Positions 1-11,736 of a DNA stretch of 64,000 nucleotides are shown here, piece by piece; position 1 is the first letter of the stretch, and every line of letters begins with the position of its first letter. Origin of the DNA: Bretschneidera sinensis (Eukaryota; Streptophyta; Magnoliopsida; Brassicales; Akaniaceae). Under the pieces are notes generated by a model, which ran no database searches, was not told the DNA's origin, and saw only the letters and a program-made list of their open reading frames with translations. Made by a program: the position numbers and the translations under genes. The DNA lies in assembly GCA_023935145.1 (NCBI GenBank), contig CM043700.1, forward strand, positions 32,039,501 to 32,103,500, written 5' to 3'.

Positions 1-996
1 CAAAGCATCGAATGACCCACTTTTTAATTTCAATCAATCTAGCAGATTAATTATTCGTTATTATTATAAATTCTTTTCACCGAGATAAATAATTACGGAG
101 TACTTTCCTTTGCAAAACGGCATGTTTCCTCTGATACTTGATGGCGCGCAGTGCGCCACTCTTCGATATGGACGAAGGAGAGTTTCTTAGGTATAACTGC
201 AAGCACCATATACATGTGTTGCTTTTGTTTTAATATCGACACGTGGCATACATCGAAAGGGTGAGTGGCATCTTGGTCCCACTTGGGCGGTGAAAATTGT
301 TTCAGACAGGAAGTTGGTGTTAGGACTTTTGGTCAAAAGATGCCCAAGTAGCGAAATTAGGCTTTTCATTTAAAAAGATAAAGAGAGTATTTAGTTGGGA
401 ACTAGGGGAAACAATGTGGTATCATTAGAGTAGCAAGGCGTGATCCCTTTTGGGCCTTTCCTACTCGTGCTAATAGAAAGGGCAACATCAAGGGATTAAA
501 GGGCCAACTCTACGCTTGATGAGCCATTGTTATCGTATCATTGCCTGGGACAGTAAGATAAGGTTCCTGTCTGACTTGAAAGATATCTATTTGACTCTTC
601 AAATATCAAGTTTTCCATGATCCAGCATGGGATATCCTCATGGTAGTTAGCAATATGTGCAATTTATAATGCTAGAAAATTGATACTGTAAATTGCAAAT
701 TCATCTCTAAATTTTAGTTTTAATTGCAATTTATTTTTCTAGTTTGCAACTCGGATAATTAGGTTTTTGCCATTAAACCCAGATCAATTTTTGGTTACCT
801 CAGTTACGATCTTTTTCATACTCCATTTCTTTCTCTCTTCCTCTCTCAATTGCATCAGCTCATCATCCCTTAATTCAACATTCACAAAATAAATTTTTAA
901 ATTTAACACAAATCCACAAATATCTTTATTTCTATTTCTATATACGCCCGATTTCTTCATCGATTCATCAGCAAAGATACTCCTATAACCCACAAA
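1..996. other. Non-coding left flank
   Basis: I see no gene in this stretch. It is moderately AT-rich, with a CT-rich tract near 825-850. A reverse open frame at 784-1020 runs into the retrotransposon LTR and has no recognisable domain, so it is not called. The sequence immediately right of the stretch is the target site of element 1. Confidence 0.6.
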
Positions 997-1001
997 CCCA
1001 T
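997..1001. repeat. Target site duplication, left copy (CCCAT)
   Basis: CCCAT directly precedes the 5' LTR and recurs at 12304-12308 directly after the 3' LTR. A 5-bp duplication is the expected Ty3/gypsy integrase signature and fixes both element ends. Confidence 0.9.
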
Positions 1002-1634
1002 TGATACTGCCAAAATACACATTTCCAATAAGAAGACGACACGTGGATCATCTTGACCCCAGGCCGCAAAGAGACATGCGGAAGACCCAGGCTCGGACAG
1101 TTGGGCCTCCAGGACATGACCGCCCTTCAGGGCATCATTGCCCCCCAGCTGGGCCTCCATGTCACCACCGTCCTCCAGGTCATGATCGCCCTTCAGGGCA
1201 TCATTGCCCCCCAGCTGGGCCTCCACGTCACCACCGCCCTTCAGGCCATCATTACCCAACCAAGTTGGGATGTCAGGTCGTCAAACTGTTTTAACGCATA
1301 GACGGCTTCTGATCAAGCCAGCAAGGCAAAAGCCCTAGCGAACGGCCTCCAGCCACCTAGCTGGGCCTCATAGGCATCATTACCCAACCTAGTTGGGGCA
1401 TCGTATTGCGGCCGCCCTAGGCCCACTACCGCCTTCGAAACTCTATAAAAAGGACTTGGTAAGCATTCAAAATGGGGATTCGTTTTTAGCTTTACATATA
1501 TACACCTAAGTTTACCCTAACTTAAGCATCGGAGCATCCTCGGAGGCACCCCCTCCGTCTACCCCATAGCCACTCTCTCTTTTCCTGTGCAGGTACCACC
1601 TCCAGCTCAACAACGCACATATTTGGCATCAACA
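1002..1634 (+). repeat. 5' LTR of element 1 (633 bp)
   Basis: The LTR runs TG...CA. A TATA box (TATAAAA) lies near 1444-1450, so transcription should start about 30 bp later. The U3 part contains short inverted repeats such as CCCAGCTGGG (1144-1153) and CCCAAC-CAA-GTTGGG near 1254. A 66-bp segment beginning near 1121 is tandemly duplicated here and is single-copy in the 3' LTR, which accounts for the length difference (633 versus 567 bp). Confidence 0.95.
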
Positions 1635-1656
1635 GACTAGCACCGTCCGTGGGAAA
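1635..1656 (+). other. Primer binding site region of element 1
   Basis: Directly after the LTR comes a degraded form of the motif TGGCGCCGTCTGTGGGAA, which is intact in element 2. Its start matches the complement of a tRNA-Asp 3' end (TGGCGCCGTC). Here it reads TAGCACCGTCCGTGGGAA, with CG-to-CA/TG type changes. The tRNA identity is an inference. Confidence 0.6.
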
Positions 1657-1711
1657 CCACATCTCTCGCTGACAGTAACAGCGAAGAAGTCGAAAGAACT
1701 CATCTGTTATC

Positions 1712-3180
1712 ATGCCCCCAAAAACACCCGCCAGGGATCTAGGCGCTCGCGTACTACGATCGGGACAACAGTCGGGAGCGAATTCCTCAGCTGAACCCGT
1801 GGCTCACCCGAATGACAGCACACTCCAGGCGCAATTCACAGAGCTCGCACACCTAGTAGTAGATCTGGCTGCCGAAGTTCGCGGCAGACCTCAGCATACT
1901 GTACCACTCCCGTCACAGGAACCAGATCACAACGGTTCCACGACCACCGCCCACCAGCAGATGACTATTCGGCGAACCACTCACCTCCCCCAGCCAAGTT
2001 CGGAGAAAGTCCCATGTCCAAGAACAACGAAGGGTTTGGCAAACGGATCGAGGACATAGAAGGACGAATTAATGAGGCGTTTAGAGAACGCGGCCACAGT
2101 ATTAGCGATGATCTCGACGTGCAGGACCCACCTTTCACACAAGAAGTCCTTGACGCCCCCCTCCCACCAAATTTCCGAATGCCACAAATCAAACCTTATG
2201 ATGGATCCACTGATCCCCTGAATCATCTCCAACACTACCGAACCACAATGACCCTCCATAGACATTTGGACCCTGTGATGTGTAGGGCATTTCCATTGAC
2301 CCTTGAGAAAGCGGCTGGGATGTGGTATTCCTTTTTGAAACTAGGAGCTATCCGCACCTTCAAAGACCTAAGCTATGCTTTCGCCTCACATTTCATCAGC
2401 AGCAAAAGACCCAAGAAAACTTCGGAGTCTCTGTTTAATATTGTCCAGTCAAAGGGAGAAAAGCTTCGCGCCTATATTTCTAGATTCAACACTGCAGCTT
2501 GGGAGATCCCAGACCTTGATCCCAATGTTCAGCTCTTGGCATTCAAAAATGGACTAAGATCCAGATTCTTCAGTTCAAAACTCATCAGACGTCCACCTAT
2601 GGATATGAGTAAAGTCTTGGCGCGAGCCGAAAAATACATGCTAGCAGAAGACGATCAAGCGTTCCGAAGAGAACGCGAAGGAGACACGGAAAGGAAGAAG
2701 AGAGGCTCCACTAGTCCCTGTCGCGAGCCCACTAAGCGGCCATTTCGCGATGAGAAACCCAGAACCCTCAGGCCTTCTGAGGATAGACCTCGGAATCTTG
2801 CAGCCTTCGGAACCAGAGCCAGATCTCCGAGGGAAATCCACAGCTACTCACCACTAAATGCCTCCAAGACCAACATTCTAATGCAGATTCATGACAGAGA
2901 CCTCTTGCAATGGCCCCCAAGACCGCCGAACCTCAACCCAGATCGAAATACTTTGTGTAGATTCCACAAAAACTTCAGCCATGACACGGAAGAATGTAAG
3001 GCCTTAAAAAACCAGATCGAGGCCCTTATCAATCGGGGGCATCTAAAAGAATATGTCGGGCCACGACAGGAGAAATTTGATGAAAGATCACGCAGAAGCC
3101 CTGAACGCCCTCTCAAGCGAAACAGACCTACAAGGGCAATTCAGAAGAGCCCAGAGCCAAGTTATAGGGAGCCTAGCTAG
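1712..3180 (+). pseudogene. gag: Tat-type gag (frameshifted)
   Basis: Translation starts with M-P-P-K-T-P at 1712, and the same start survives in element 2. A frameshift near 1940-1955 moves the frame to the one containing the ATG at 2014. After it comes the plant retrotransposon gag core (around WYSFLKLGAIRTFKDL), a charged Arg/Glu/Ser-rich linker, and a zinc-finger-like segment CRFHKNFSHDTEEC followed by KALKNQIEALINRGHLKEYV, typical of the Tat gag C-terminus. The frame ends at TAG 3178-3180 but is in phase with pol, so gag and pol probably formed one polyprotein. The product would form the virus-like particle. It is non-functional because of the frameshift. Confidence 0.85.
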
Positions 3181-3198
3181 AAAAAACCAGAGGCCTCC

Positions 3199-6100
3199 GT
3201 GGCAAAGATCATCAAGACCATTTACGGAGGATCCACTGCTGGTGGGGGGTCGCATACTCGCAGTAGGTCTTATACTAGGTCAATAGCCTCTGTTACTGGA
3301 CCTCATAAACGACCTAAGACCGGAGATATCATTTCTTTTTCGAACGAAGACTTAGAAGGAGTGCAGATCCCACATAACGATGCTGTTGTAATTTCACTCC
3401 TCGTGGCTAATCATGAAATAAGACGAGTCCTGGTCGACAACGGGAGCTCAACCGACATTCTCTTTTATGATGCCTTTCAACAAATGCAACTTGGCGATAC
3501 ACATTTAGAGCTGGTCTCCACCCCACTCTATGGCTTCTCAGGGGGACCAGTCTTTACAGAAGGCAGCATAACCCTCCCGGTAACTGCGAGGATGACACCC
3601 CAAACAACTACTGTGCACTCCACTTTGTTAATTGTTCGACAACCCTCCTCCTACAATATGATACTTGGACGACCTATACTGAATAAACTTCGAGCGGTTG
3701 TCTCTACCCATCACCTCAAAATCAAATTCCCCATGGAAGACGGAGTAGGCGAAATCAAAAGAGATCAACGAATCGCCAGATCATGTTATCTCAGTGCAGT
3801 AAAGGGTAAGAAGACGAAAGCCCTACCACTTGAACTGGATGATCTTAGAGACGAAGCGAGCAACCTACGAGGTCGGCCCATAGAAGATGTACTCACGATC
3901 CCCCTCGGCGAAGACAGCACCAGAACTATACAAATTGGTTCAAGCCTGTCCAACACATTTCAGAAATCTCTGTTAGCCCTTCTACGGGCAAACCAAGACC
4001 TATTCGCCTGGACCGCTGCAGATATGCCGGGGATCAGCCCGGATGTCATCGTACATCGCTTGAGTGTGGATCCGATCCATAAACCATTCATCCAGAAGAA
4101 AAGGTCGTTTACTCCTGAGCGACAGGCAGTTGTCCGGACAGAAGTTGACAAATTACATTCGGCTAACTTCATCCGAGAGGTGAGCTATCTAGACTGGGTA
4201 TCCAATGTTGTAATGGTAAAAAAGGCAAACGGCAAGTGGCGAATCTGTATAGACTTTTCAGATCTAAATAAAGCCTGTCCAAAAGATAGTTTTCCTTTGC
4301 CCCGGATTGACCAACTCGTTGACGCAACATCCGGCCATGAACTGTTAACATTCATGGATGCCTACTCCGGGTATAACTAGATCCTTATGCACCCGCCTGA
4401 CCAAGAGAAAACGGCGTTTGTCACAGAACAAGGCCTCTATTGTTATAGAGTCATGCTATTCGATTTGAAAAACACCAGGGCCACTTACCAGAGGTTAGTA
4501 AACAAGATATTCAAATGACAGATTGGTCGGAATATGGAAGTATATGTAGATGACATGTTGGTCAAAAGCGTCGAAGCACAAGACCACGAGGTCGATCTCC
4601 AAGAAGCTTTTGATATCCTCCGCCATCATCACATGAAGTTGATTCCCACGAAATGTGCATTTGGAGTCACTGGGGGGAAATTCCTCGGCTTTCTAGTCAC
4701 CTACAGAGGTATAGAAGCCAATCCAGAGAAGATCGATGCTATTCTTAACATGAGCCCACCTCGGACTGTGAGGGAAGTCCAGCGACTTACTGGAAGGATA
4801 GCGGCCCTCAGCTGATTCATGTCGAAGTCCGCCGAGAAGTGTCACCCTTTTTTTAAGGCCATTAGTCGGACCTGGAACTTTGTGTGGAACGAAGATTGTC
4901 AAGAAGCATTCAGGGCACTGAAAATATATTTGGGGACATCCCCCGTACTTACCAAACCAGTAGTCGGCCAAGAACTTTTCTTGTATCTTTCTGTCGGACC
5001 CGAAGTAGTGGCCTCCGTCCTAATACGGGAAGAAGAAGGCGCACAGAAGCCGGTGTATTATGTCAGCAAGGTACTTCATGATGCCAAAACAAGATATCTT
5101 CCTGCGGAAAAGATGGTGTATGCTCTGTTGATTTCGGCCTGGAAGCTTCGACCCTATTTTCAAGCCCATACCATCACACTTCTCACCAACCAGCCTCTTC
5201 GACAAATACTCCACATGCCAGATGTTTCCGGTAGAATGGTCAAATGGTCAATAGAGTTGGGCGAGTTCGACATCCGCTATCAGCCTCGGACAGCTATCAA
5301 AGCGCAAGTCCTAGCTGATTTTGTCATGGAAACTACTTTGCCATTAACGGAAGGAGAATCTCTGCAGGATGTTAACCAATCGAGCCCGTTTTTACGATGG
5401 ACCCTTCATGTTGACGGATCTTCCACTGACTCTGGAAGTGGAGCCGGGCTCATTCTGAGCGGTCCTGACAACTTCACCATTGAGTACGACTTGAGGTTTA
5501 AGTTTCCAGCATCCAACAACGAAGCCGAGTATGAAGCTCTACTCGCGGGCATAAAATTAGCCAAGGTGATTTATGTACAGAATTTGCATATATATAGCGA
5601 TTCCCAACTAGTGGTGAACCAGGTGAACGGCGAATTCGAGGCCCAGGGAGAAAAAATCGCTCGCTACCTAGCAGCAGCAAAGAGATTAGCTGCACAGTTT
5701 GAAGTATTTTTCCTGAACCAGATTCCGCGGGAGAAAAATACGAAAGCCGACTCATTGGCCCGGCTTGCTTTATCTTGCCAGCTCGAGTCAAGGCGAGCAG
5801 TCTACCTCAAAACCCTAGCGGTACCTAGTATCGATGAAATAATGGTCTTACCCGTGGTCGGTGAGAGAACGTGGATGAGTTCTATCCTGGAATATCTGCG
5901 TGACGGTCTTCTTCCCGACAACAAAGGCGAAGCCCGAAAGATTATGTCTCGAGCCGCTCGTTAGGCAATTCTGGACAATCACCTGTATAAGCAAGGGCTG
6001 ACAATACCCTACTTGAAATGTCTTGACCCAACCGAAGCTAATTACGCCCTCCGAGAAGTCCACGAAGGTATATGTGGAAATCACCTCGGGGGACGTGCCT

Positions 6101-7104
6101 TGGCATTCAAGATCCTTCGTCAAGGATACTATTGGCCAAAGATGAGGGAAGCAGCCATAGAGCTGGTAACCAAATATCAAAGCTGTCAACGGTATGCCAC
6201 TGTGCCACATCGACCAGCAAACCTTTTGACACCAATAGTCAGTCCACTTCCTTTCGCTATGTGGGGAATGGACCTTCTCGGACCTTTTCCCGGAGCAACC
6301 GGCCAGTGAAAGTACCTCATAGTTACAATAGATTATTTTACAAAATAGGTGGAAGCTGAGCCCTTAGCCAGCATCACCGACCTTCAAGCCCGAGCCTTCG
6401 TATGGAAGTCAATCGTATGTCAGTTTGGAGTACCCCAAGTGTTAGTAACAGACAACAGCAAACAGTTCGACAGTGTTCGGTTTAAAACATTTTGCGATGA
6501 ATTACACATTGACCATCATTTCTCCTCGGTTGGATACCCACAAGCAAATGGACAAGCCAAAGTTACCAACCGAACGATCCTACAAGGCATTAAAAAGCGA
6601 ATAGACGAAGCAGATAAGCAGTGGACAGACCATTTATCCAACATACTTTAGGCATATCGAACCACGGCTTGAGCACCTATGGGGGAAACCCCCTTCTTCA
6701 TGACTTATGGATCCGAGGCAGTGATCCCTTTGGAAATAGGAGTACCTTCCTTGTGAGTACAGAACTTCGAGGAACGAAGCAATGAGGAAGCCCTTCGCAT
6801 GAACGCCGATCTTCTCGATGAAGCCCGGGATAAAGCCCAAATCCGACTTGCCGTTTATCAACAGTGAGCTACCAGGTACTTCAATTCAAGAGTAAAAGTA
6901 AGGAACTTCTATCTTCATGATCTCGTCTTACGAAAGAATAAAGTATCTAGGCCTCGAGAATCAGGCAAACTAGTCCCTAACTGGGAAGGGCCATATCGAA
7001 TCAAAAAAGTATACCGTCCGGGCACTTTCAAACTCGAAGAATTGAACGTAAAGGCCATTCCTCGTACTTGGAATGCGGAACATCTTCGACGTTTTTATCA
7101 ATGA
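3199..7104 (+). pseudogene. pol: Tat-type pol: protease, RT, two RNase H domains, integrase (nonsense-riddled)
   Basis: One frame runs from gag to the natural stop at 7102-7104 without any indel I can see. It is broken only by stops at 4378, 4516, 4813, 5962, 6307, 6346, 6649, 6670, 6754 and 6865. Domains in order: aspartic protease (VDNGSSTDILF near 3436); RT with FMDAYSGYN and YVDDMLVK near 4543; RT-linked RNase H (about 4870-5330); a second RNase H (LHVDGSS...NNEAEYEALL...YSDSQLVV, about 5400-5760), diagnostic for Tat; and integrase with an H2C2 finger (about 6060-6200) and core Asp residues in WGMDLLGP and VTDNSKQF. The third catalytic residue is changed: QANGQAKV has Lys where the family has Glu. 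Several stops look like CGA-to-TGA or TGG-to-TAG/TGA changes, as expected from deamination of methylated cytosine. Confidence 0.92.
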
Positions 7105-7299
7105 AAAGTGTTACGCATCTGTAAACAGTCTTGTTTTATAAATAAAGGACTTTACTTACATCTGTCTTTCTGCAAACTAAAGCAAAAAGCCTGAAACAAG
7201 GCAAAGTAGGGCACCAACAGCCTTAAAATATAAAACAAAACACTGGTCGGGCCAAAACAAAAAAAAAGGGGCTACGACAGACTACCCTCAACCTGAACC

Positions 7300-9413
7300 C
7301 TAATGATCTCCAGGAGTAGGAGACCCCGTGCCTGATCGTCCGTCACGGTCTTGTCCATCAGCATGCTCCTCGTCTGAAGCCAGCAGCTCCTCATCCTCGG
7401 GCCCCAGCAGGTCCAACGCGGAGAAATCAAGCTCCGGGTACATGGCCTCAGCCTTCCCCTTGGTCTCCATGAATCCCGTAAGGTACTGCTGGCCACCATC
7501 GGAAACGACAGCCAGATGATAGGCCTCCGAACTCTGGAAAGACACTAAGGCTTCCTCCACGGCTGCCCGAGTACGAGCCTCAGCTTTCTCTGCAGCGGTG
7601 CGAAGACGAGCCTCAGTCTCCTCCGCTGCAGCACTAAGGCGAGCCTCGACCTCCTCTACAGCTGCTCGAGCAATGGCTTTAGCTTCGGCTTTAGCTAGGA
7701 CAGCAGACTCCAATGAGGCCTGCAGCCAGTAAACGGCCTCTGTCCTCTCCTCCAGCTGGCGCTGGGTACGTCCTAGGAGCTCCGCTGTCTCTATGCAGCG
7801 ACGGGTGGCCGCGCCCACCAGAACACCCATCTGAGACCAAAAGCCATGCGTGAAACAAAATTTCGTGAAGACAGAACGTAAAGCAAAGTAAAAACAAAAA
7901 CTAACCTGAAAAGCCAAAGCCTCGATCGCTGCACAGAGAGAGTCCGTGGTCTTTCGACCCAACTCAGCACTGTCACGAGGAGGGGTGCCCTTAAACAGAT
8001 GTTCCCTCGCCACTCGAGGATGTGTGAAGACAGATTCATCCTTCCTGATGGCCCGGTTGGGCATGAAGATGGAGGCCTCAAGAGCTGCCCCATGGCTAGG
8101 GCACGGGACAGTGGAAGTCCCCATAGTCACAGGGATCGACGTCAGGAACTGCAGACCGGAGAGGTCTCTGACTGGGTCGGTGGCCTTGGAGGAGTCTCCA
8201 AGTCGATTGAAGTCGGAGATGGAGCTCGGGGCCTCTTCTTAGGCCGTGAAGTCGAGGCTGTTTGCTTCTCGGATCGAGCCGACCTCCTCTGCTCCAAAGC
8301 CAACTTCTTGGCATGTTCTCGGGCACGGACAGCCACCTTCATCTCTATTCAAACCATATAAACAAAGGAAGAAAATAGTGTAAGTACAAATCGCAGGATT
8401 ACGATGCAAATAAAAATAAAGAAAGTGGAAGGTAAACCAAAGCCTTTACCGCTCTCAAGCTAAGGCTCGGGGCACGAAGAACAAAGACCTCGCCGGGCTA
8501 GTTCTTCATTGTCATATAGGACTCCGACATCTAAAGGCGAGGCCACCATGGCGTTCACCGTTTCCTGCTCATACAGAAGAAGGCCCACCTTTTTGCATTT
8601 CCCGATGCGGTCCATACTCCACGCACGAGGTAAGCCGAAGTCCTCGGCAGATTGGATGAAAAAGAAATTCTTCTTCCACCTTTTGATCGATGAAGGGGTC
8701 TTCTTCAGCAACTTCCTCCTCGATCGAGTACTAAAGACCACCCACCCTGTCTGACCATGTCGGCTGATCAGGAAGTAGGCCTTAAAAATATCCATCGTCA
8801 TTGGTCGGCCCACTTCTAAACAAACGTAGATAAAGGCCATGATCAACCGTACCGAGTTAGGCACTAGCTGACACAGCACTATATCAAAGTACTTGAGAAT
8901 AGTACAAAAATAGGGGTGAAGGAGAAACTGGAGCCCGGCCTGCATGTGATGCTCGTACACGCAGAGCTCGAACGGGGCTTGGTCGGGGAGGACATCACAG
9001 GCCCTTTCTCCCACCTTGGCCAGCCGAAGACCGTACTCGCTCGGAATACGGTACATCTTTCTGATCACCTCTAAATCCTCCTCTCTCAGTTGACTAGGGA
9101 TCTCGTTGGCTGTATAGTTTCACTCCTCCCTCTCCTCTCTAGCCGAGGTCTCCCTAACATCAGTCAACGCCCTAAGTGTGTCCTCACCGGACGAGGAGTT
9201 TTCTTCATACTCCCTCCTCGCCTCCAAAGGAACATAGGGCACTAGTGCCATGGGGTCTGCCCTGGGCATGCCTGTTACGGGGGTGTTCCCCTCGGAAGAG
9301 GACGAAGACGCCTCTACTTTTTCGGAGCTACTGCCGCTCGTATCATCTACACTACTCCTACCGTTCTCACTACTACTAAGCCTATCGCGGTATGTATCAA
9401 ACGAAAAAGACAT
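7300..9413 (-). pseudogene. Antisense ORF of element 1 (Transposase_28-like / coiled-coil protein), spliced and decayed
   Basis: Reading the minus strand: exon 1 is 9413-8450, intron 8449-8345, exon 2 8344-7906, intron 7905-7831 (75 bp) and exon 3 7830-7300. The first splice rejoins the frame exactly (G|AG then ATG AAG). Exon 1 is Ser/Glu-rich and then contains a block (YRIPSEYGLRL ... FLLHPYF ... VPNSVRLIMAF) resembling the family called putative gypsy-type transposon (Transposase_28). Exon 3 is an Ala/Glu-rich coiled coil. Breaks are an in-frame TGA at 9120-9122, TAG at 8460-8462 and a frameshift near 8145-8175. Antisense ORFs between integrase and the 3' LTR are known in Tat elements; their function is unknown. 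The 75-bp second intron is itself open in frame. Confidence 0.75.
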
Positions 9414-9750
9414 GATTTAAATATAAAAGAGACACGAACTCACCAAAGTCCGAAGGATTCGGACTTGAACTCCTCTTGAATTCCTTCTAAACGCTCGGTA
9501 TTTGTCCAAGAGAGCTCCTCTCCACGATCTCGCAAACGCCGCGATCACCCAAAAAACCCCAACACCGAAAACTCCCCGCAGCGTTGAGACATAAGACAAA
9601 GACTCATGAAGAAGGAAAATTCTCTTTGAAGAGACGAGGACGAATACTCTCAAACAAAATCGGGACGAGGCCGAGGGCTCTCACAGAAACTTCTCTCTGA
9701 ACAAACAATGGATTTTGAAATGAGTAAGGAAGAAAGGGAAGCCAAAGCCC

Positions 9751-9760
9751 CTTATATAAG
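9751..9760 (-). promoter_or_regulatory. Putative TATA box of the antisense ORF
   Basis: CTTATATAAG lies about 340 bases upstream (minus-strand sense) of the antisense ORF start at 9413. It is the only good TATA match in that interval, so the antisense gene may have its own promoter inside the retroelement. This is inferred from motif and position only. Confidence 0.45.
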
Positions 9761-9999
9761 AAATGTGTCACGGCCAACGAGGACCATTTAATGCAAATTC
9801 AGAAACCAAGGGGACTCTTTAGAGTCCCAAAGCGACCAACACACTTCCCCAAGGGGTGCTACGTCCTGTGAGGTGGCCGTCGTTTTCCCTAAAACGACTG
9901 TTTAAAATTCCAAGGAAACATGACCCGTCATTTACGCACGCAAGGCCACGTGTTACTCTAGCCGCCGTCTTAGACAAGAAACACTTTCCCGTAGCTCAA

Positions 10000-11615
10000 C
10001 TGGTCCTCGGTCCTCAGACCTATGTTGTTCTTGGTCGAGGAGATGGATTGATCCATAGTCCTCGGCCCGTTATCTTTAAGGTCCGAGGAGTTGGATTGCT
10101 CCACTTGTCCTCGGACCCTTGGTATTCTTGGCCGAGGAGATAGATTACTCCACAAGTCCTCGGCCCGTTATCTTAAAAGTCCGAGGAGATGGAGTGCTCC
10201 ACTTGTCCTCCGACCCATGGTATTCTTGGCAGAGGAGATGGATTGCTCCACAAGTCCTCGGCCCATTATCTTCAAGGTCCGAGGAGATGGATTGCTCCAC
10301 TTGTCATCGGACTCAGAGTGTTCTTGGACGAGGAGATGGATTGCTCCATAAGTCCTCGGTCCATTATCTTCAAGGTCCGAGGAGATGGATTGCTCCACTT
10401 GTCCTCGGACCCATGCTGTTCTTGGCCGAGGAGATGGATTGCTCCACAAGTCCTCGGCCCATTATCTTCAAAGTCCGAGGAGATGGATTGCTCCACTTGT
10501 CCTCGGACTCAGGGTGTTCTTGGCCGAGGAGATGGGTTACTCCACAAGTCCTCGGCCCATTATCTTCAAAGTCCGAGGAGATGGATTGCTCCACAAGTCC
10601 TCAGCCCATTATCTTCAAAGTCCGAGGAGATGGATTGCTCCACTTGTCCTCGGACTCAAGGTGTTCTTGGCCGAGGAGATGGATTGCTCCACAAGTCCTT
10701 GACCCATTATCTTCAAGGTCCAAAGAGATGGATTGCTCCACTTTTCCTCAGACCCATGCTGTTCTTGGCCGAAGAGATGGATTGCTCCACAAGTCCTCAG
10801 CCCATTATCTTCAAAGTCCGAGGAGATGGATTACTCCACTTGTCCTAGGACTCTTGGTATTCTTGACCGAGGAGATGGATTGCTCCATAAGTCCTCGGCC
10901 TATTATCTTCAAGGTCCGAGGAGATGGATTGCTCCACTTGTCCTCGGACTCAGGGTGTTCTTGGACAAGGAGATGGATTGTTCCACAAGTCCTCGGCCCA
11001 TTATCTTCAAGGTCCGAGGAGATGGATTGCTCCACTTGTCCTCGGACCCATGCTGTTCTTGGCTGAGAAGATGGATTGCTCCACAAGTCTTCGGCCCATT
11101 ATCTTCAAAGTCCGAGGAGATGGATTGCTCCACTTGTCCTCGGACTCAGGGTGTTCTTAACCGAGGAAATGGGTTGCTCTACAAGTCCTCGGCCCATTAT
11201 CTTCACAATCCGAGGAGATGGATTGCTCCACAAGTCCTCGGCCCATTATCTTCAAAGTCCGAGGAGATGGATTGCTCCACTTGTCCTCGGACTCAAGGTG
11301 TTCTTGGCCGAGAAGATGGATTGCTCCACAAGTCCTCGACCCATTATCTTCAAAGTCCGAGGAGATGGATTGCTCCACTTGTCCTTGGACCCATGCTGTT
11401 CTTGGCCGAGGAGATGGATCGCTCCACAAGTCCGAGGAGATGGATTGCTCCACTTGTCTTCGGACCCATGGTATTCTTGGCCGAGGAGATAGATCACTCC
11501 ACAAGTCCTCGGTCCATTATCTTCAAGGTCCGATGAGATGGATTGCTCCACTTGTCCACGGACCCATGCTGTTCTTGGCCGAGGAGATGAATTGCTCCAC
11601 AAGTCCTCGACCCAT
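10000..11615 (+). repeat. 49/98-bp satellite-like array in the 3' region of element 1
   Basis: About 33 units of 49 bp alternate between two types, giving a 98-bp higher-order repeat. One type starts GTCCTCGGCCCATTATCTTC and the other GTCCTCGGACTCAGGGTGTT; both end GATGGATTGCTCCAC plus AA or TT. Unit starts measured at 10450, 10499 and 10548 confirm the 49-bp step. Each junction is an inverted repeat: GTCCGAGGA / TCCTCGGAC (10375-10383 with 10402-10410) alternates with GGCCGAGGA / TCCTCGGCC (10424-10432 with 10451-10459), each with an 18-base spacer. Tandem repeats in this position are known for Tat elements. The long open frames across the array are a by-product of periodicity and are not genes. 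Confidence 0.95.
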
Positions 11616-11718
11616 TCTCTTTTGCTTTAGAGCACATCTTCGATCTCGACATCATGTCTCCACAGATGAACAAATGCCAACCCAGTTATGCTACTTCCTT
11701 AACCACAGTGCTGCACTT

Positions 11719-11732
11719 AAGGAAGTGGGGGG
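11719..11732 (+). other. Polypurine tract of element 1
   Basis: AAGGAAGTGGGGGG ends four bases before the 3' LTR. This is the expected plus-strand primer site. The same tract precedes the 3' LTR of element 2. Confidence 0.85.
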
Positions 11733-11736
11733 CCTC

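Noticed and set aside
784..1020. Reverse frame of 78 codons at the left edge of element 1
   Set aside because: It crosses the target site into the LTR, and removing the element does not give a continuing frame.
10119..11536. Long open frames across the 49-bp array (up to 315 codons)
   Set aside because: Both strands and several frames are open because 98 bp repeats with few stop words; the peptides are pure repeats with no start context or domain.
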